Of a stretch of DNA of 64,000 bases, positions 60,546-64,000 are shown piece by piece. Every line of letters starts with the position of its first letter. Within the stretch, counting starts at the first letter, position 1. The translations under genes and the position numbers were made by a program. The notes under the pieces were generated by a model, which was given only the letters and a program-made list of their open reading frames with translations, made no database searches and was not told the origin of the DNA. The DNA comes from Stenopsyche tienmushanensis (taxonomy: Eukaryota > Arthropoda > Insecta > Trichoptera > Stenopsychidae), in contig WACJ01000055.1 in NCBI GenBank assembly GCA_008973525.1, positions 248,001 to 312,000 on the forward strand, in the 5' to 3' direction.

Positions 60546-62810
60546 AATTTGAGTATGCAAAACAAATCCCGAAACGATTAATAAAATAGTGCATTAATTA
60601 AAAAGAAATGATAAATTCTCTACTCGCTCATAGATCCACCATTATTTAAACTTTCTCATCTTATCTTAACTTAACTACATGTGGATTACATTAAAAAACT
60701 ACCACAGGAAAAAACATTTTTCTAAGAAGTAAATTAATGGAGATCGATTACATCCAAAATCAGAAAAGGGTCATTAAGTAAAAACCTCGACTCTTATCCT
60801 ACCAAAAAATATTTTTTAATTATTGTGATATAATTGAATGTTTATATATATTTTCGGTCATCGAAAAAATGGAGCAAAATGGTCTGACTTGGCAACTTTA
60901 AATAGGTCCCTCATTGAATACTTCAAATATTCTCCCCACTTGAAAAAGTTTGGAATTAGCTCGAACTTGTGACTTCAAATCAGGTCGGAGACAGGTGCTC
61001 CTTGTTTTTATTAATTTTTTTAATAAAACAAGCAACTTCTTACATTTTCGTTGGTTGTTCCGTCAATAACATCCCAACTGTCAGCGTTCTGCCTATTTCC
61101 GGACGGATATTGAAAATACAATCTTAATGAATCTACCCTCCGAATATCGAAAATATCTTTTTCTATTCAATCTTTTCGCTTGCGGTAGACTGTTTCCACG
61201 CGAAAATGTTTATATAAATTTGGCTGTGTACGCGAAAGTCCATATAAAAATAAGGTGAATCATTTGGAAACCGAATTCAATATACAGTATTTCATTTTCA
61301 TGTGGAGAAATAAAAATTCATATTTCAGAAATTTATCGCCGCTCCCTATTTCATACGCATCTGCTGCTAGCACATAACTTTTTTAAATTTAATATCGCGA
61401 TTTCAATTTAATTTTAATTTATTAACACGGACAGACACCCTCGCGTGAGGCTGGGGCTGAGCGTGTGTGGCTTTGAAGAGGTTAACCACTGTAAGTCCTT
61501 TTCAAAACATATGTATGGTCAATGAATACACGTTTAAAGGGATAAAAACCACTTGCTATGGAGCTGAATAAATCGCGTTTGACGAACAAGTTGCTTTAAA
61601 TATGTCCTTGATATTATTAAATTAGGCAAATAGACCGGATCCCTTTAAATTGTGCCTGAAGAGCATAATAAATTTAACCAACCCTTAAAATATAATCCAT
61701 TAACGGCCTAAATGGACGCATTTTATTTGTCTTGAAATGTGTTGGTGTAAAAAATTAAAATATCTTCGAGCATAGGAATATCAATGTACACGTGGGCTCT
61801 TCGAATTAAAGCTCTCGAGTTGTATGTGACCCGAGAGTCCATTTAATGTGGCTCTCGAGCTTCAAGCAATTTCCACTTTACTTTAATTTGGAGAACAAAC
61901 CCCGGAACACTTTCTTTGAAAATGCTTTGAATTTATTTGAAATTAAATTTCTTGTAGAATTATACAAATATTTTTTTTGAGCTTTTAAAGACATCTGCCA
62001 ATGGAGATAATGTTCATTGGCGCAATTAAATTTACAAACATTAAAATAGCTGTTTTGCCCAGAATATAAATTATTTTAGTTCGTATCATAAATTGTCCTT
62101 TCCAATTATAAAAAGGATTAAATATTATTGCTTTTTGATTTTATTCGACTCGCTTGTTGACTTTTTTTTCAGTTTCATTTTTTCTTATAGTTTATTTGAA
62201 ATTTCAATAGATATTAACCATTACTCAATCATCCTGGTTTAATACTAGATGTAGGCCTAACGATCACATATTAAAAATCAAATATACGGTATAAATACAC
62301 ATTAGAACCGTTCGACAATAGCCATATCGAAGAAACTGCAAAACATCTATTTTTTTATAATTTTTAACAATACTTCGATTAATTTTGCTATTTTTTCTAG
62401 TAAATTTAAGTAAATTAAGTTAAGCCTACCTTAATTTCCTTTTTTGAAAAAAAAACCCACTTTTTTCTTTCATATTCACAATTTATTTACTATTTCATTG
62501 AATTGTAATATAAAAAACCGATCTATCAAAGGTTTGACATTTAATAGCCCCAAAATAATTTTATCTATGCATAGCGTCAATCAAAAACTACACTTTATTT
62601 CAGTACATTTTTATAAAAAATAAATACACTTTAGTACGAAAGGTATTTTATCTTGTAATGAAATTATAGAGCTTTTAAAAAAAATGGATTTGTTATGGAA
62701 AAGTTCTATTTTTTCCTAAACGTTGATGTAAATAAATCAAAAATATGAGTGAATGTGAGTAGATTATGTCACACAACAACGAAACATCAGCATTCTTATC
62801 TAATTTTATC
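60546..62810. other. Gene-free AT-rich DNA
   Basis: No gene recognised. A GC-richer stretch at 61430-61500 (GCGTGAGGCTGGGGCTGAGC) has no identifiable family. Confidence 0.45.
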
Positions 62811-63018
62811 TAATGGAACCTATCCATCATTTTTTTTATAGAGGACTAAGCTTTTTTATGCGAATTCGCACAAAAAAAATCTAAAATTGACAATAGTGCA
62901 TATTGCAACCGTTATAATGTGACTGTGTATAGAGCGATGAGCGAACGGAATTGTTTTTAAATTTGGCAACTCTTTTCAAAAGCTTAACACATTAACAGCG
63001 GAACACGAAAATTCGCGT
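62811..63018 (+). repeat. Tigger-family repeat block, copy B
   Basis: A near-identical direct copy of 59627-59828, including 'gagcgatgagcgaacggaattg' and 'agcttaacacattaacagcgg'. Both copies stop resembling each other immediately after 'gaaaattcgcgt', which suggests that point is a deletion or element boundary common to the two. Confidence 0.75.
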
Positions 63019-63149
63019 AATTCATTTAATAGAAGTTGCCTCGTTAGACACATTTCCTGTTTGAGATCTGATTTGGGGATATAATTACTTAAAGTCTTTT
63101 ACTATTTTTTGAAGTGGCTTTTAGCAATCCAGATCAATGGTCGCCAGCC

Positions 63150-63215
63150 TCAACGCCTGTAGATTTGAACCCAAGATTATTGAGTTACGAGTCCAACCAC
63201 CATTAGATACATTTA
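63150..63215 (-). repeat. tRNA-like SINE fragment 4
   Basis: The minus strand reads CTAATGGTGGTTGGACTCGT, then AACTCAATAATC and TTGGGTTCAAATCTACAG. GGACTCGTA and GGGTTCAAATC match the other copies. It may instead be a lone tRNA pseudogene; no acceptor-stem pairing is evident. Confidence 0.45.
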
Positions 63216-63419
63216 CCTATTAATATACAATCTTTTATGAGAAAAAATAATCGATTTTGTAACAGTCACAAATAATTTAATGCTCTAGTTTTAGCATACA
63301 GATAGGGGTTAAGCTTTTGGAAATATGTTGTAAATTATCGGTATTGTTGGATGGTTGAATGGCTTACGAGCTCTGAGGAGCAAACATTCTCCGATATTGA
63401 AGATGAACAATTTATATTT

Positions 63420-64000
63420 ATTAGTGGGTCCTAAATGGAGGGTAAAGAAGGTATCAGTTTAAGCCGGTGGCAGAAGGCTTATGCGATTTTCATCAGGTGC
63501 ATATGTTGTGGATGCGCAGCGCCTCGCCTCCATAATGGAGATACTCGTATTGTTGAGGTTCACCGGTGCACTATCCTAGCGTTGTACAACCATAACGAGG
63601 TACCTTTGTCTACACGGATGGTACCATCACCAGCTTTTGTGGGTTTGTGTTAGCTTTGAAGCTTTTGTGCGGGAGGCGATTGCAATGATAACGACCTGAA
63701 AGTTACATTCCGTGCACTGCAATCCGCGTGTTTGAGTCTTTACGCCGAACGGACGTACAAAGCAACCACCCTCTCAAATGAGCAAATTCCACCCTTAATC
63801 CGCTCTATGATTATGCTAATCATTCTTACAGCTTGATGTGAACTTCCAATTGGGGATATGTATCCAGGTTCCTTGTGCACTCGTAAGATCTGATCACTCC
63901 TGAATCGGAATATAGCCTCTTTACATTGCAGCAGAGGCATGGATAGCGTCATTGTAGTAATCATGGTGGACTATTTCCGGAAAGAGCTTACGAATAAGAG
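63420..64000 (+). other. GC-richer segment at window edge, possible decayed retroelement
   Basis: This segment is clearly richer in GC than its surroundings. On the plus strand at about 63606 it reads FVYTDGTITSFCGFVLAL, resembling the first block of a retroelement RNase H (Y/F-T-D-G-S then a glycine-rich turn). The following acidic positions are not recognisable and several stops interrupt the frames. It continues beyond the window. Confidence 0.25.

Noticed and set aside
63150..63215. Functional tRNA gene
   Set aside because: Only box-like sequences are present; no acceptor or T-stem pairing and no proper length.

Overview
The window looks like nuclear DNA of an insect: very AT-rich, long stretches with no meaningful open frame, and a dense layer of old transposable-element relics of families typical of arthropods (mariner/DD34D, Tigger/pogo, hAT, piggyBac, Mutator-like, R1-clade and RTE-clade LINEs, a possible tRNA-derived SINE). 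One MITE carries a CCTAA tract matching the insect telomere unit. The order cannot be fixed from sequence alone. I found no convincing intact host protein-coding gene, rRNA, functional tRNA or CRISPR array. The window reads as intergenic DNA or part of a very large intron, and most open frames are chance.

Layout. 1-740: N-terminal half of a broken piggyBac-like transposase (minus). 744-9054: gene-free AT-rich DNA. 9055-13448: an RTE tail, then a 0.9-kb TTAA-flanked transposon with a Mutator-like transposase relic, then a second relic of the same protein. 15461-16916: two Tigger/pogo-type non-autonomous elements with TA target sites. 20036-20521: internally deleted mariner with both ends. 24530-25770: a mariner remnant fused, in one open frame, to the 3' end of an R1-type LINE. 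28216-29136: hAT (ZBED5-like) 5' half. 29415-30402: a ~1-kb near-complete palindrome. 30565-31110: RTE LINE relic. 31567-32115: mariner N-terminal relic. 33712-34217: RTE tail and a 15-bp minisatellite. 36333-36530: mariner C-terminal relic. 41998-42602: second copy of the 20-kb mariner. 46312-46527: hAT relic. 50050-51052: Tigger element with a transposase C-terminus. 51750-52491 and 58765-59540: two R1-type LINE 3' ends (minus). 53856-54069: a MITE with perfect 37-bp terminal repeats. 54200-54620: a GC/CpG-rich island. 59587-63018: three Tigger-family repeat blocks. Five tRNA-like SINE fragments are scattered from 40.7 to 63.2 kb.

No genes here work together in a pathway; what connects the features is transposition history. 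The most unusual items are the long palindrome (29.4-30.4 kb), the in-frame mariner/LINE fusion (24.8-25.3 kb), the telomere-repeat-bearing MITE (53.9 kb), and the TTAA transposon whose interior is itself folded back (9.7-10.6 kb). All family assignments rest on recognising motifs by eye, without database searches.
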